A stretch of DNA of 64,000 bases from assembly GCF_030486595.1 (NCBI RefSeq), contig NZ_JAUJZH010000034.1, positions 17,654 to 81,653 on the forward strand. The letters are read 5' to 3'. This DNA is from Variovorax ginsengisoli (GTDB lineage: Bacteria; Pseudomonadota; Gammaproteobacteria; Burkholderiales; Burkholderiaceae_C). Under the pieces are notes generated by a model. The model did no database searches. It was not told where the DNA came from and worked only from the letters and a program-made list of their open reading frames with translations. Position numbers and translations under genes: made by a program. Positions 8,154 through 15,499 of this stretch are shown piece by piece (the stretch's first letter is position 1; the number at the start of each line of letters is the position of its first letter).

Positions 8154-8398
8154 ATCGCCTCCCTGATCTCGACGCTCACCCGAGAGGGGTTCTGCTCCTT
8201 CTGTGCCTGGGCAAGAGCGGTGCGGGCTTCGGCTTCGGTCTTGAACGTGCGGCCGGTGTCTCGCAGCAGTTGGTCGAGGCGGTCGTTTTCCCACAGGTGG
8301 CTGTCCACGCGGGTAGGCATGCCGCGCAGACACCAGTAGCGTTCCCCGGCCTTGGGCTGGTATGCGGTAGTGGTCAAAGCTCGCTCCAGTTGACGCAT
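8150..8398 (-). CDS. Small phage protein of unknown function
   Basis: The protein has 82 residues from ATG at 8398 (MRQLERALTTTAYQPK). It contains PKAGERYWCLRGMPTRV and a C-terminal helix KTEAEARTALAQAQKEQ. It overlaps the preceding gene by 25 bp, and its TGA overlaps the GTG start of the methyltransferase. An upstream in-frame ATG at 8470 exists but would overlap the preceding gene more. Function unknown. Confidence 0.65.
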   Translation of the reverse strand: MRQLERALTTTAYQPKAGERYWCLRGMPTRVDSHLWENDRLDQLLRDTGRTFKTEAEARTALAQAQKEQNPSRVSVEIREAM

Positions 8399-8601
8399 CC
8401 CTGGCTCGAGCAGCGACCTGAGGTCTTGCCCGTGACGGCGGATGCGGTGTAGGTCAGAAGGCCTGCGCACTTCGTGCAGCGCATCGAGGCGCGCACCGGT
8501 GCAGCAGGGCGGAACGCAGGGGCAGGGCAGTGCTGGGTTCGCACTGCGGCCATGGCGCGCGCAATTGCGCTTGCCAGGGCTCCGAAGGTCGACGTGGTCA
8601 C
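8374..8601 (-). CDS. Small cysteine-containing phage protein
   Basis: The protein has 75 residues. The GTG start at 8601 has a good SD (GGAGGG, 8 bp spacing). The C-terminal half has MRCTKCAGLL and GRCSSQGCVNW, resembling a short zinc ribbon (two CxxC-like pairs). It is the first minus-strand gene after the 8676-9223 moron pair. Function unknown. Confidence 0.6.
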   Translation of the reverse strand: MTTSTFGALASAIARAMAAVRTQHCPAPAFRPAAPVRASMRCTKCAGLLTYTASAVTGKTSGRCSSQGCVNWSEL

Positions 8602-8675
8602 GAAACCGTCCCTCCGGCTTGAAGTCGGCGCCTCGTCAGGAACATACTTTCGTGTTCAATCCGTTGGAGAGCGCG

Positions 8676-8921
8676 ATGGCAATGGAAAGTCTTCAATTCG
8701 AACTGCTCCGGTTCCTGAAAGCTGAAGGCGCGACAGAGACTGTTATCGAGGACTGGGCGCTTGCATGGCACAGAGCGCTCTCGTTTCCCGATGAGCCGCT
8801 GCCGTGCCCCGCGTGCTTCCTCGATGGGCGCCTTGAGCGGCTGATGCCCTTGCCCGTCGACAGCCAAATTGCTGCGGTCCGTTGCGAGGCATGTGAAGCC
8901 AAGTTCGTGTTTCCCGCGTGA
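8676..8921 (+). CDS. Small zinc-ribbon moron protein
   Basis: The protein has 81 residues from ATG at 8676 with SD GGAGAG. It begins MAMESLQFELLRFLKAEG. CPAC (near residue 45) and CEAC (near residue 71) form a likely zinc ribbon. It is on the plus strand inside an otherwise minus-strand operon, so it looks like an acquired moron. Function unknown. Confidence 0.7.
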   Translation: MAMESLQFELLRFLKAEGATETVIEDWALAWHRALSFPDEPLPCPACFLDGRLERLMPLPVDSQIAAVRCEACEAKFVFPA

Positions 8922-8959
8922 CGAGACCATCGGCGCCGAAAGGATGGTGGGGCGTTCCT

Positions 8960-9622
8960 TCATGGCCGGGCTTCCCCATCGCTACACTCCCGCCCATGAC
9001 GCTCAACTCCGCTGGAATCGTGCTGCAGGTGGCTGCTGCCGCGTACATCGTCTTTCAGGCCTGGCGCACCACGAGAGCCCTGGCCGGCAGCGAGAGGATC
9101 ACTATAGATGCGCAGGAGCTGGTCATCGCGCAGCTCGGTCGGGAGATGAAGGGCCAGTTCCGGCACCAGCTGTACGGGTTCATCGGAATGGCGGTCGGCG
9201 CCATTTTTCAACTGGTTCCCTGACGCGAGGAGGCCGCGCGCTACAGCGAGCACCTGCTGGTACTCCTCCTCGCTCGGCTGCTGGTCCGAGCCGTGCAGAT
9301 CCATCCGCTCGCACACGTCGACCAGCTGGCGCAGCGCCTCGGCATGCGCATGCTTGACGGCGATGTGGAAATCCATCCGGCGCTTCAGCTTCTCCTGCGT
9401 GTTCGGGCCCGCGTCCTTCGGCAGGTCCAGGTCGATGTCCCGGTATTCGTCGCCGCGCAGGGCGAACAGGGCGCGCTGCTCGATCCAGCGCAGGCGCCGG
9501 GTGCTGGTGCGCGACTTGCCGGCCGTCTTCCGGATATGGTCCAGGGCGTTCGCCAGGATCAACGGATCGACCTCGGTTGCGGCCTTGATGGCCAGCGGGT
9601 GCTCGTGTTGGACGTGGCTCAT
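8960..9622 (-). CDS. Phage protein of unknown function, 3' end overwritten by a moron
   Basis: Reading from ATG at 9622 (MSHVQHEHPLAIKAATEV) gives 220 residues. The first ~130 look like a genuine helical phage protein (RRLRWIEQRALFALRGDEYRD region; LKRRMDFHIAVKHAHAEALRQ region). The last ~75 codons lie antisense to the plus-strand gene at 8996-9223 and have low-quality composition. The original C-terminus was probably replaced when the plus-strand morons arrived. The first 11 residues are echoed at 10231-10263. Function unknown. Confidence 0.6.
   Translation of the reverse strand: MSHVQHEHPLAIKAATEVDPLILANALDHIRKTAGKSRTSTRRLRWIEQRALFALRGDEYRDIDLDLPKDAGPNTQEKLKRRMDFHIAVKHAHAEALRQLVDVCERMDLHGSDQQPSEEEYQQVLAVARGLLASGNQLKNGADRHSDEPVQLVPELALHLPTELRDDQLLRIYSDPLAAGQGSRGAPGLKDDVRGSSHLQHDSSGVERHGRECSDGEARP
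8996..9223 (+). CDS. Small single-pass membrane protein (moron)
   Basis: The protein has 75 residues from ATG at 8996 (MTLNSAGIVLQVAAAAYIVF). It has a hydrophobic segment at residues 7-24, a basic/acidic middle, and a second hydrophobic end (FIGMAVGAIFQLV). It follows the zinc-ribbon moron on the plus strand and runs antisense to the 3' end of the 9622 gene. An in-frame ATG at 8918 would add 26 residues but overlaps the preceding gene. Function unknown. Confidence 0.6.
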   Translation: MTLNSAGIVLQVAAAAYIVFQAWRTTRALAGSERITIDAQELVIAQLGREMKGQFRHQLYGFIGMAVGAIFQLVP

Positions 9623-9651
9623 ACTGCGGGCTCCAAACGATGGAGGTGGAG
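9601..9651. repeat. Back-to-back start cassette, copy 1
   Basis: The segment GACGTGGCTCATACTGCGGG, then CTCCAAA, separates the minus ATG (9622) and plus ATG (9652) by 29 nt. Near-identical copies occur at 10248-10292 and, more diverged, at 11757-11790. It carries Shine-Dalgarno sequences for both strands. Confidence 0.75.
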
Positions 9652-10227
9652 ATGGGGCTTTTTGATGGGCCGTGGGAGACCTGCATGCTCGTGCGAGGTT
9701 TGAATCCGAGCGAGTGCGCGTCTTGGGTCCAGGCTTGGGGCACCATCCTGGCAATCTCCGCCGCGGTGTTGATTGCCTTTGTGCAACATCGGCAGAACCT
9801 TCGCCAACGGCGACAGATCGCGGCAGACGAGCGAGCGCGAACACTTGCTGCGCCCCTTGCTGTCGCGCAAAGAGCCGAGAGACTCCTGCGTGATTTGCAT
9901 CGCAGGGTTCGCGCCGTAAATGGCGCATACGGCGAATGGGGAGCTCCAGCGGGTATGAAGGAACAGGCAATGAAATTGCATGCCGTATTCGTATCGCTGC
10001 CGCTTCACCTTCTGCCGACCTATGAATTGATACTGGTTGCATACGAGATCGCTTACTGCATCGCGGACGGTGCCGAGAGGCTTGACGCAATGGCCGTCGA
10101 GAAGGAAAGGCTTGGCGCCGTGAGCGCATCTAGTGATGGAAGCTTCGAGGTGGGCTTGCAAGCGATGCGCGAGCTTTGCACCCGGTTTGAGAGAGAGCGT
10201 CTCCGCTCTCTTGCGCAAACCGCGTAG
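9652..10227 (+). CDS. Membrane-anchored coiled-coil moron protein (paralogue A)
   Basis: The protein has 191 residues from ATG at 9652 with SD GGAGGT; the in-frame ATG at 9640 is less likely. It has an N-terminal membrane segment in WVQAWGTILAISAAVLIAFV (near residues 27-46), then a basic helix (QHRQNLRQRRQIAADERAR) and a long alpha-helical soluble part. The WVQA-x-G-[ST]-I signature and the layout are shared with the protein at 11791-12429, so the two appear homologous. It is on the plus strand, back-to-back with a minus-strand phage gene, which is moron-like. A defence or exclusion role is possible but unproven. Confidence 0.75.
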   Translation: MGLFDGPWETCMLVRGLNPSECASWVQAWGTILAISAAVLIAFVQHRQNLRQRRQIAADERARTLAAPLAVAQRAERLLRDLHRRVRAVNGAYGEWGAPAGMKEQAMKLHAVFVSLPLHLLPTYELILVAYEIAYCIADGAERLDAMAVEKERLGAVSASSDGSFEVGLQAMRELCTRFERERLRSLAQTA

Positions 10228-10247
10228 TAGGGCGACCGAGTGGGCGT

Positions 10248-10292
10248 GCTCGACGTGACTCATACTCCGGGCTCCAAAAACGAGAGGTGGAA
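10248..10292. repeat. Back-to-back start cassette, copy 2
   Basis: GCTCGACGTGACTCATACTC, then CGGGCTCCAAA, matches copy 1 at 9601-9651. It keeps the relic minus start codon (10261-10263) encoding MSHVEHAH, matching MSHVQHEH at 9622, but that frame now runs antisense into the 9652-10227 gene. The gap to the plus ATG is again 29 nt. Confidence 0.75.
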
Positions 10293-10526
10293 ATGGAAAA
10301 AATCAGACACGTTCACAGCGGCCGGTTCACCCTGAAGGGCTACGGGCAGGCGGCTCCCGAAGGGAAGTTCATTGCCACATTCGTGGTGACCGAGCACCAA
10401 GGCAATGCGGAGCTCGAGATCAAGAGTTCGACGGGGAACGTGTATGGCACGGACCATGAAGCCGCCGAGGCTGGCCTGGAGGCCGCGACGGTGTGGCTGG
10501 AGAAGCACCGGCCGGTCAATGGCTGA
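10293..10526 (+). CDS. Small phage protein of unknown function
   Basis: The protein has 77 residues from ATG at 10293 with SD GAGAGGTGG. It begins MEKIRHVHSGRFTLKGYGQ, with beta-rich alternation (GKFIATFVVTEHQGNAELEI) and a helical end (HEAAEAGLEAATVWLEKH). It ends 2 bp before the stop of the convergent PP-loop gene. The shape suggests a small alpha/beta domain. No family recognised. Confidence 0.65.
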   Translation: MEKIRHVHSGRFTLKGYGQAAPEGKFIATFVVTEHQGNAELEIKSSTGNVYGTDHEAAEAGLEAATVWLEKHRPVNG

Positions 10527-10528
10527 CG

Positions 10529-11764
10529 TCACGCTGCGTCCTCCGCGCTGAACAGCAAGGGCTGCACGGCGCCGTTCTGGTAGACGATCGGCATGACGGT
10601 ATCGGCGGCCGGCTCGTCGCCTTCCCAACCGTCGGGCCAGGTGCCGGCGGCGATCAGCGCGCGGATGCGGGATTCCTCCTCGGCGTTGATGAGGCTGATG
10701 CGCGGGCGGCGCTGCTCATCGGCCGCCTCGTTGCAAGCAGTCTGGATGCCCAGGATCCGATCGAGGCCCATGGCCCTCGCCTCCAGGGTCAGCGGACCCA
10801 TGCGCTGTGGGTTCTTGGCGATGCTGCCATCCTTCAGGCGCTCGAGGCCCGCCTTCTTGATGCGGTGCTTCGGCTCACGCAACTCGCGCCACAGCGGCTT
10901 AATGCCTTTCAGCGGGGCCAGGTAGGCCCACTGTGGGTTCGTGAGGATCGTGTCGAGCGCATTGTCCTCGGCGGCCAGTGGGCAGCCGATGCAGCCGGTG
11001 CGCGCGTTGATCTCCTCGGCCTCGTCGCCGCCGTAGGCGTCCGCGATGATGGCCGTGCTCCAGTCGCCGAACTCGGCCTGCGGCGCCCAGTGCTTGAGCC
11101 ATTCCCACACGTGGCAGACGCGCCAGTGCAGCAGGGGCGCCAGGGTGGCAAGCCGGCCGCGCAGGCCCTTGGCGTTCGGCAGGACCTGCTGATACCAGCC
11201 CTGGCCGCACTCGGCGCCGTCCTTGCTGCAGGACATCTCGATGCGACGGTCGCGGATCGCGCTCTCGCCCTGGCGCACGCCGGTGATCATCAGGATCTGA
11301 CCGTTGAGCTGGTCGACGCGATCGCGCAGCGCCTGCTCCATCGGATCGATCTTGATCTGGCGCGTGCACCACCGAAGGGTGTTGTTGTTCGGGGGAGGCA
11401 CGCCGCGGCCGAGGATGTAGACCATGAAGCGCTTGTCCATCGACGCCGTGACGACCTCGATGCGGATGCCCCGCTCGCGCAGCTCGTCCATGATCTGCTC
11501 GGCGGCGATCGCTAGCGGCGGCAGTTCCTGGCGCGTGTCGGCATAGAAGACCGTCAGCGTCTCCGGGCGCTTGATCTTGCCGGTGTCGATGAGCCAGCAG
11601 ATCATGGTCAGCGTGGCGCTGCTGTCCTTACCGCCCGACCAGGCAATGCCCCAGTGCGGATGGTCCGGACCGTAGGCCTGCAGCGACTGAATCGTCATCT
11701 CGATCGACTCGGTCATCTGCAGGCGCTGGCCGCCGTCGAAGAAGGTGGACTGGTGCGCGGTCAT
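10529..11764 (-). CDS. PP-loop phosphoadenosine-phosphosulfate-reductase-like protein
   Basis: The protein has 411 residues from ATG at 11764. It has the ATP-pyrophosphatase P-loop SGGKDSS (residues 43-49), RWCT (C133), GVRQGES (162-168) and a late CIGC pair (C258, C261). This set is shared by PAPS reductases and by the DndC-type sulfurtransferases of DNA phosphorothioation. The family activates sulfur or an adenylylated intermediate, and the cysteines often hold an Fe-S cluster. No dndA, B, D or E partner is present, so phosphorothioation cannot be claimed. It lies in the phage left operon between a methyltransferase and morons, so nucleic-acid modification or an anti-restriction role is plausible inference. 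Confidence 0.85.
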   Translation of the reverse strand: MTAHQSTFFDGGQRLQMTESIEMTIQSLQAYGPDHPHWGIAWSGGKDSSATLTMICWLIDTGKIKRPETLTVFYADTRQELPPLAIAAEQIMDELRERGIRIEVVTASMDKRFMVYILGRGVPPPNNNTLRWCTRQIKIDPMEQALRDRVDQLNGQILMITGVRQGESAIRDRRIEMSCSKDGAECGQGWYQQVLPNAKGLRGRLATLAPLLHWRVCHVWEWLKHWAPQAEFGDWSTAIIADAYGGDEAEEINARTGCIGCPLAAEDNALDTILTNPQWAYLAPLKGIKPLWRELREPKHRIKKAGLERLKDGSIAKNPQRMGPLTLEARAMGLDRILGIQTACNEAADEQRRPRISLINAEEESRIRALIAAGTWPDGWEGDEPAADTVMPIVYQNGAVQPLLFSAEDAA

Positions 11765-11790
11765 ACTTCCGCTCCAGGATGGAGTGAGAA
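11757..11790. repeat. Back-to-back start cassette, copy 3 (diverged)
   Basis: TCATACTTCCGCTCCAGGAT resembles TCATACTGCGGGCTCCAAAC of copy 1. The minus ATG (11764) and plus ATG (11791) are separated by 26 nt, close to the 29 nt at the other two sites. Confidence 0.55.
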
Positions 11791-12429
11791 ATGAAAGAAC
11801 GATTCGCCACGATCGGCACGTTGGTGTGCTTGACCGTTTTGACCGGTTTGACACTGGTGTTTGCGCTCGCGATTTTTCCGGGCACCGAGGCGATTCGATG
11901 GTTCTTCGTCACCTCTGCGATGGTGCTCGCGCGTCTTGACGCCCCGGCGTGGGTGCAGGCTATCGGTTCGATCGCGGCGATCGCCGGTGCGGTCGGGACT
12001 GTGATGTATCAGAACGCCAAGCAGCATGCTCGCGACCGCATGGCAGCGCGAGAAAAGGACGAGAGCATCGAACGGATGGCCGTTGAAATAGCAAATAGGC
12101 TTCGCCAATCGGCCGCAGAAATGCACTTTCGCTTTGGCAGGATGGCGCTCAACTCTTTGCCGTTGCAAGCAATCAAACACCTCGACGAATTGCGACGACC
12201 GCTGGAGGAAGTTCCGTTTTGGAACTCCTCGGACTACGAGTTCGTCAATGCCGCCATGTCGCTTCGAGCCGACCTTTCTTGGGCGATCCTCGAGGCTCCT
12301 GACGTCAATGGAAAGTACGCAGTGGAACTGATCACCGACGCGTGCACGAGGTTCTTCACTGTTCGCCACGCACAAAGAGAGTCGAAGGCTCTGAAGCAAG
12401 AAGGGCGTCACGCCGCGGCCCTCCCGTAG
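11791..12429 (+). CDS. Membrane-anchored coiled-coil moron protein (paralogue B)
   Basis: The protein has 212 residues. It has an N-terminal membrane helix (residues 8-30, LVCLTVLTGLTLVFALAIF), a second hydrophobic segment inside WVQAIGSIAAIAGAVGTVMY (near residues 54-73), then a basic helix (NAKQHARDRMAAREKDES) and a helical soluble domain. It shares the WVQA-x-G-[ST]-I motif and topology with the 9652-10227 product. It lies back-to-back with the PP-loop gene and its 3' end overlaps the methyltransferase stop by 22 bp, so it sits as a moron between two minus-strand genes. Function unknown. Confidence 0.75.
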   Translation: MKERFATIGTLVCLTVLTGLTLVFALAIFPGTEAIRWFFVTSAMVLARLDAPAWVQAIGSIAAIAGAVGTVMYQNAKQHARDRMAAREKDESIERMAVEIANRLRQSAAEMHFRFGRMALNSLPLQAIKHLDELRRPLEEVPFWNSSDYEFVNAAMSLRADLSWAILEAPDVNGKYAVELITDACTRFFTVRHAQRESKALKQEGRHAAALP

Positions 12430-14252
12430 ATCTGCGCCTCGTGCGCGAAGTTGGCGCGGATCAGCGCCTCGGCCAGCGGCGGGCAGACGCTGTTGCCGCA
12501 CATCCGCACCTGGGCGGTCTTCGTGAATGGCTTGCCGTCCGGGCCGGCCTCGATCTGATAGTCAGCCGGGAAGCCCTGGGCGTTGTAGAGCTCGCGCGGC
12601 GAGAGCATGCGCAGGCCGATGTCGACGATCGCGTATTCCTCGCCCTGCACGGTGACCAGCCCGAAGCGGTGCTTCGTGGTGACCGTGTGCATCGGGTCCT
12701 CAAGGCGCGGATCCTGGTCGGAGCCATAGTAAGCAATGAGGAAGGCGCGGACCTCGGCGAAGTGTGTGCCGCCGGCGCTGACGGTGTGCAGCGGCTCGTC
12801 GCTGGCCTGGGCCGTGCTGGTGCCGCGCAGCTTGACCAGGTTGCTGGTCACGACGGCCGCCGGCATGCCCGACGCGGCAACGGTGTTCAGCGGCTCGGTC
12901 ACGTGGCGGATGCCGTGGCTGAAGCGCTTCTTCCCGTCCTTGCCCTCACCGTGGCCCATGTGCACCAGGTGCGCCGCGACGACGGTCTGCTGTGCGCCCT
13001 TGGTCGTGAGCGTGCTGACCGGCGCCGTCACCGGCCGGCCGTCGCTGGGCACGGTGCCGCGGTGGTTGTTGTGCTGCGCCAGGAAGGCCGATACCAGGGC
13101 GTGCTTCTGGCCGCTGACCACGGTGCCGAGCGGCGCCTGCAGGTCGAGCGTGCGCGGCGACTGGCCGGGCCGTTCGCCGTAGCCGGTCTGCACGAGGGTG
13201 GGCGCCACCAGGGCGAAGTGCCCGCCCTTGACCTGGGCGACCTGGGTGCGCAGCGGCTCGTCGGCGCTGAACACCCGCTGGTTCGAGGCGTTGGCGTGCT
13301 CGGTCAGGAACGGAGCCAGGGTGGGAACGACGAGCGCATGGTTGCCGCCGCCGGCATGAACGGTTCTGATCGGCTCGTCGAGCCCGTGCGAGCGGCCGCC
13401 GGCGCGCTCGGTGTGCTCGCGATGGGCCAGGCCGACGATGTACGGTTCGGCCGCATTCACGACGTACCGCATCACGCCTTTGGCGACGCGGCGCAGCGTG
13501 GCCTCGGCCAGCGGACGCTTGCGCTCGAAGATGGATGGGCACGGGATCGACCAGTCGATGCACTCGGCGGCCGTGCGCCAGGGCAGCAGCTTGCCGGCCT
13601 TGACCTCCTTCGAGGTCGGCGCGCCGTGGCTCGGCTTCGGCCAGGCGATGGCGATGTGATCGCGCCGCGCCACCAGGAAGAAGCGCTTGCGGATCGTCGG
13701 GGCGCCGAAGTCGCAGGCGCGCAGCTCGCGCCAGTCGACGACGTAGCCCATGCCCTGCAGCTGGCGGACGAAGCTCTCGAAGGTCTTGCCCTTGCGCGCA
13801 GGATCCGGCCGGGCCGTGCCGTCGGCGGCGATCTGCAGCGGGCCCCAGGTCTTGAACTCCTCCACATTTTCGAGCGCGATGACGCGCGGCTTGCACTTCG
13901 CCGCCCAGCGCAGAGCCACCCAGGCCAGGCCGCGGATCTTCTTCTCGACCGGCGTGCCGCCCTTGGCCTTGCTGAAGTGCTTGCAGTCGGGCGAGAGCCA
14001 CACCAGGCCCACCGGCTGGTTGCCGGTCACCTTGATCGGGTCCACGTCCCAGACGCTCTCGCACAGGTGGGTGGTGTGCGGGTGATTGACCGCGTGCATC
14101 GCCAGGGCCTCGGGATCGTGGTTGATCGCGATGTCCACCGGCCGGCCGAAGGCAGCCTCGAGGCCGGTCGACGTGCCGCCGCCGCCGGCGAAGTTGTCGA
14201 TGATCAGCTCGCCGGGGAACAGCAGCGGCAGGGTGAAGTCATCGCGCTTCAT
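12408..14252 (-). CDS. C5 cytosine-specific DNA methyltransferase with internal repeats
   Basis: The protein has 614 residues. It would methylate cytosine in DNA, protecting phage DNA from host restriction. Motif I is FAGGGGTS (21-28). Motif IV is SPDCKHFS with catalytic C90; most relatives have PPC rather than SPDC. Motif VI is ENV (128-130), motif VIII is IRKRFFLV, and motifs IX/X are LSPRELYNAQGF and GNSVCPPLAEAL. Residues 291-535, in the target-recognition position, consist of about seven degenerate repeats of the form DEPLRTV-x-GG-x-HALV. The start overlaps the preceding 54-residue gene (ATGA). Confidence 0.93.
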   Translation of the reverse strand: MKRDDFTLPLLFPGELIIDNFAGGGGTSTGLEAAFGRPVDIAINHDPEALAMHAVNHPHTTHLCESVWDVDPIKVTGNQPVGLVWLSPDCKHFSKAKGGTPVEKKIRGLAWVALRWAAKCKPRVIALENVEEFKTWGPLQIAADGTARPDPARKGKTFESFVRQLQGMGYVVDWRELRACDFGAPTIRKRFFLVARRDHIAIAWPKPSHGAPTSKEVKAGKLLPWRTAAECIDWSIPCPSIFERKRPLAEATLRRVAKGVMRYVVNAAEPYIVGLAHREHTERAGGRSHGLDEPIRTVHAGGGNHALVVPTLAPFLTEHANASNQRVFSADEPLRTQVAQVKGGHFALVAPTLVQTGYGERPGQSPRTLDLQAPLGTVVSGQKHALVSAFLAQHNNHRGTVPSDGRPVTAPVSTLTTKGAQQTVVAAHLVHMGHGEGKDGKKRFSHGIRHVTEPLNTVAASGMPAAVVTSNLVKLRGTSTAQASDEPLHTVSAGGTHFAEVRAFLIAYYGSDQDPRLEDPMHTVTTKHRFGLVTVQGEEYAIVDIGLRMLSPRELYNAQGFPADYQIEAGPDGKPFTKTAQVRMCGNSVCPPLAEALIRANFAHEAQIYGRAAA

Positions 14253-14413
14253 GCCGTGGCGCCCTGGCTCATGGCGACAGCGTCGCGAACGGACTCGACA
14301 GCGATGCCGAGCGCCTGGGCGGCGGCCGCGCAGGCTGCGTTGTGGTCCGGGTGCAGCGCCCTGGCGCGCACGTAGGCGCTCAGGACCTTCTCGATGGGGT
14401 AGACGGTGAACAC
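14249..14413 (-). CDS. Small phage protein of unknown function
   Basis: The protein has 54 residues. The GTG start at 14413 lies 3 bp after the preceding stop, and its TGA overlaps the methyltransferase ATG. It begins VFTVYPIEKVLSAYVRAR and is mostly helical. It fills an otherwise empty gap in a tightly packed operon, which supports its being real. Confidence 0.55.
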   Translation of the reverse strand: MFTVYPIEKVLSAYVRARALHPDHNAACAAAAQALGIAVESVRDAVAMSQGATA

Positions 14414-14416
14414 CGA

Positions 14417-15079
14417 TCAGCCCTTCTTGCCCTTGCGGGTGGCCTTGGCCGGGGCCGGCGCATCTGCCGGGGCCGAGCTGTTGACGAACACGTCCTCGGC
14501 CGACAGCTGCTTCTGCTGCTCATCCGGCACCACGGTCTTGAACACGTCGCCCTCGGTCAGGGTCTTGGCCGGCTCGATGTCCGGCATGCTCAGCTTCAGC
14601 GAGATCTCGCGCTGCTGCAGCACCGAGAGCGTTCCGATGATGTGGTCGTCGATTTCTGACGCCGACGAGACCGCGAACTTGACCTCGGCGCTGCCGCCCT
14701 CGATGGGCGTCACGCGCACCTTGTGGACCTTGCACAGCTGCAGCACGATCGCCGTCTTCTCGCTGATACCGTAGGCCACCTCGACGCGGGCGCCGACGGC
14801 CTGGAAGTCCAGCTTGATCGGATAGTCGGCGCCCGGCACGCGCACGTTCGGCAGTTCGTCGACGGGCAGGTCCATCTCTTCCTGCGCATCGCCGCTGCCC
14901 TGGCGCATGTCGCAGAAGAGCATGTCGCGCAGCTGCTTGTGGATGGCCGTCAGCGACCGGTTGTTGGTGTTCCAGGTCACGGCCAGGTCGATCGCCATGA
15001 CGTCTTCATCGCCGTGCTTCTCGACGCGGCTCTGGGCGTTGGTGAGGGTGACGGTCGTCGGGTCCAGGAGTTCAAACAT
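14417..15079 (-). CDS. Conserved-style phage protein of the recombination region
   Basis: The protein has 220 residues, begins MFELLDPTTVTLTNAQSRVE and is acidic. A beta-rich N-terminal and middle part (DVMAIDLAVTWNTNNRSL) is followed by a low-complexity tail of Ala, Pro and Lys (SAPADAPAPAKATRKGKKG). The acidic globular body near the YqaJ nuclease and annealing genes could fit a single-strand DNA-associated protein, but I see no diagnostic motif and do not assign one. Confidence 0.75.
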   Translation of the reverse strand: MFELLDPTTVTLTNAQSRVEKHGDEDVMAIDLAVTWNTNNRSLTAIHKQLRDMLFCDMRQGSGDAQEEMDLPVDELPNVRVPGADYPIKLDFQAVGARVEVAYGISEKTAIVLQLCKVHKVRVTPIEGGSAEVKFAVSSASEIDDHIIGTLSVLQQREISLKLSMPDIEPAKTLTEGDVFKTVVPDEQQKQLSAEDVFVNSSAPADAPAPAKATRKGKKG

Positions 15080-15197
15080 GCTTGCCTTTCAGGTGCAGGT
15101 TGGGAATGAAAAGAGGGCGTCTGCGTCGCAGAGCCGGCCGGGAGTGCAGTTCGGAGGAGGGGTCGAAGGGTCCGGTCGGGCGCGCCCTGGAAACTGG

Positions 15198-15482
15198 TCA
15201 GGCCGCGACGGGCGCCGGGAACTTGTCGAAGGCCAACGGCTTGACGTGCTCGCCGAAGAACTTGCCCTTCGACTCCGCCGCCATGAAGTCGGCGTGCAGT
15301 TGCGCGTCGCAGTCCGGGTACTGGTAGACGTGGCCCGGGCCGCGCGTGAAGGTGACCTGGAGCGTCCTGCGCTCGGCGCTGTAGCCGATGGCGGCCACCT
15401 GGTGGCTCTCAACGGGCGTCATCGGGATGGCGACGAAAGGCTTTTCGGAGAAGGCGGCCGGGGCCGCATAGGTCTTGGGCAT
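15198..15482 (-). CDS. KTSC domain protein
   Basis: The protein has 94 residues from ATG at 15482. The second half has the KTSC-type pattern (ESHQVAAIGYSAERRTLQV, then GHVYQYPDC, and SKGKFFGEHVKP). KTSC domains are short DNA- or RNA-associated domains found alone or beside RNases and recombination genes in phages. It lies between the HNH/AP2 gene and the 14417-15079 gene. Confidence 0.8.
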   Translation of the reverse strand: MPKTYAAPAAFSEKPFVAIPMTPVESHQVAAIGYSAERRTLQVTFTRGPGHVYQYPDCDAQLHADFMAAESKGKFFGEHVKPLAFDKFPAPVAA

Positions 15483-15499
15483 GGTGGTCCTTGGAGTGA

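Noticed and set aside
9619..10263. 214-codon frame on the minus strand beginning MSHVEHAH
   Set aside because: Only the first ~10 codons match a real gene start (9622); the rest is antisense to the 9652-10227 moron. Treated as a relic of duplication.
10529..11764. Assignment of a full DNA phosphorothioation (dnd) system
   Set aside because: Only a DndC-like protein is present; no dndA, B, D, E or restriction partners in the window, so only a family-level call is made.
12342..14375. 677-codon open frame on the plus strand
   Set aside because: It runs antisense to the methyltransferase, whose catalytic motifs are intact; the frame has no recognisable domain.
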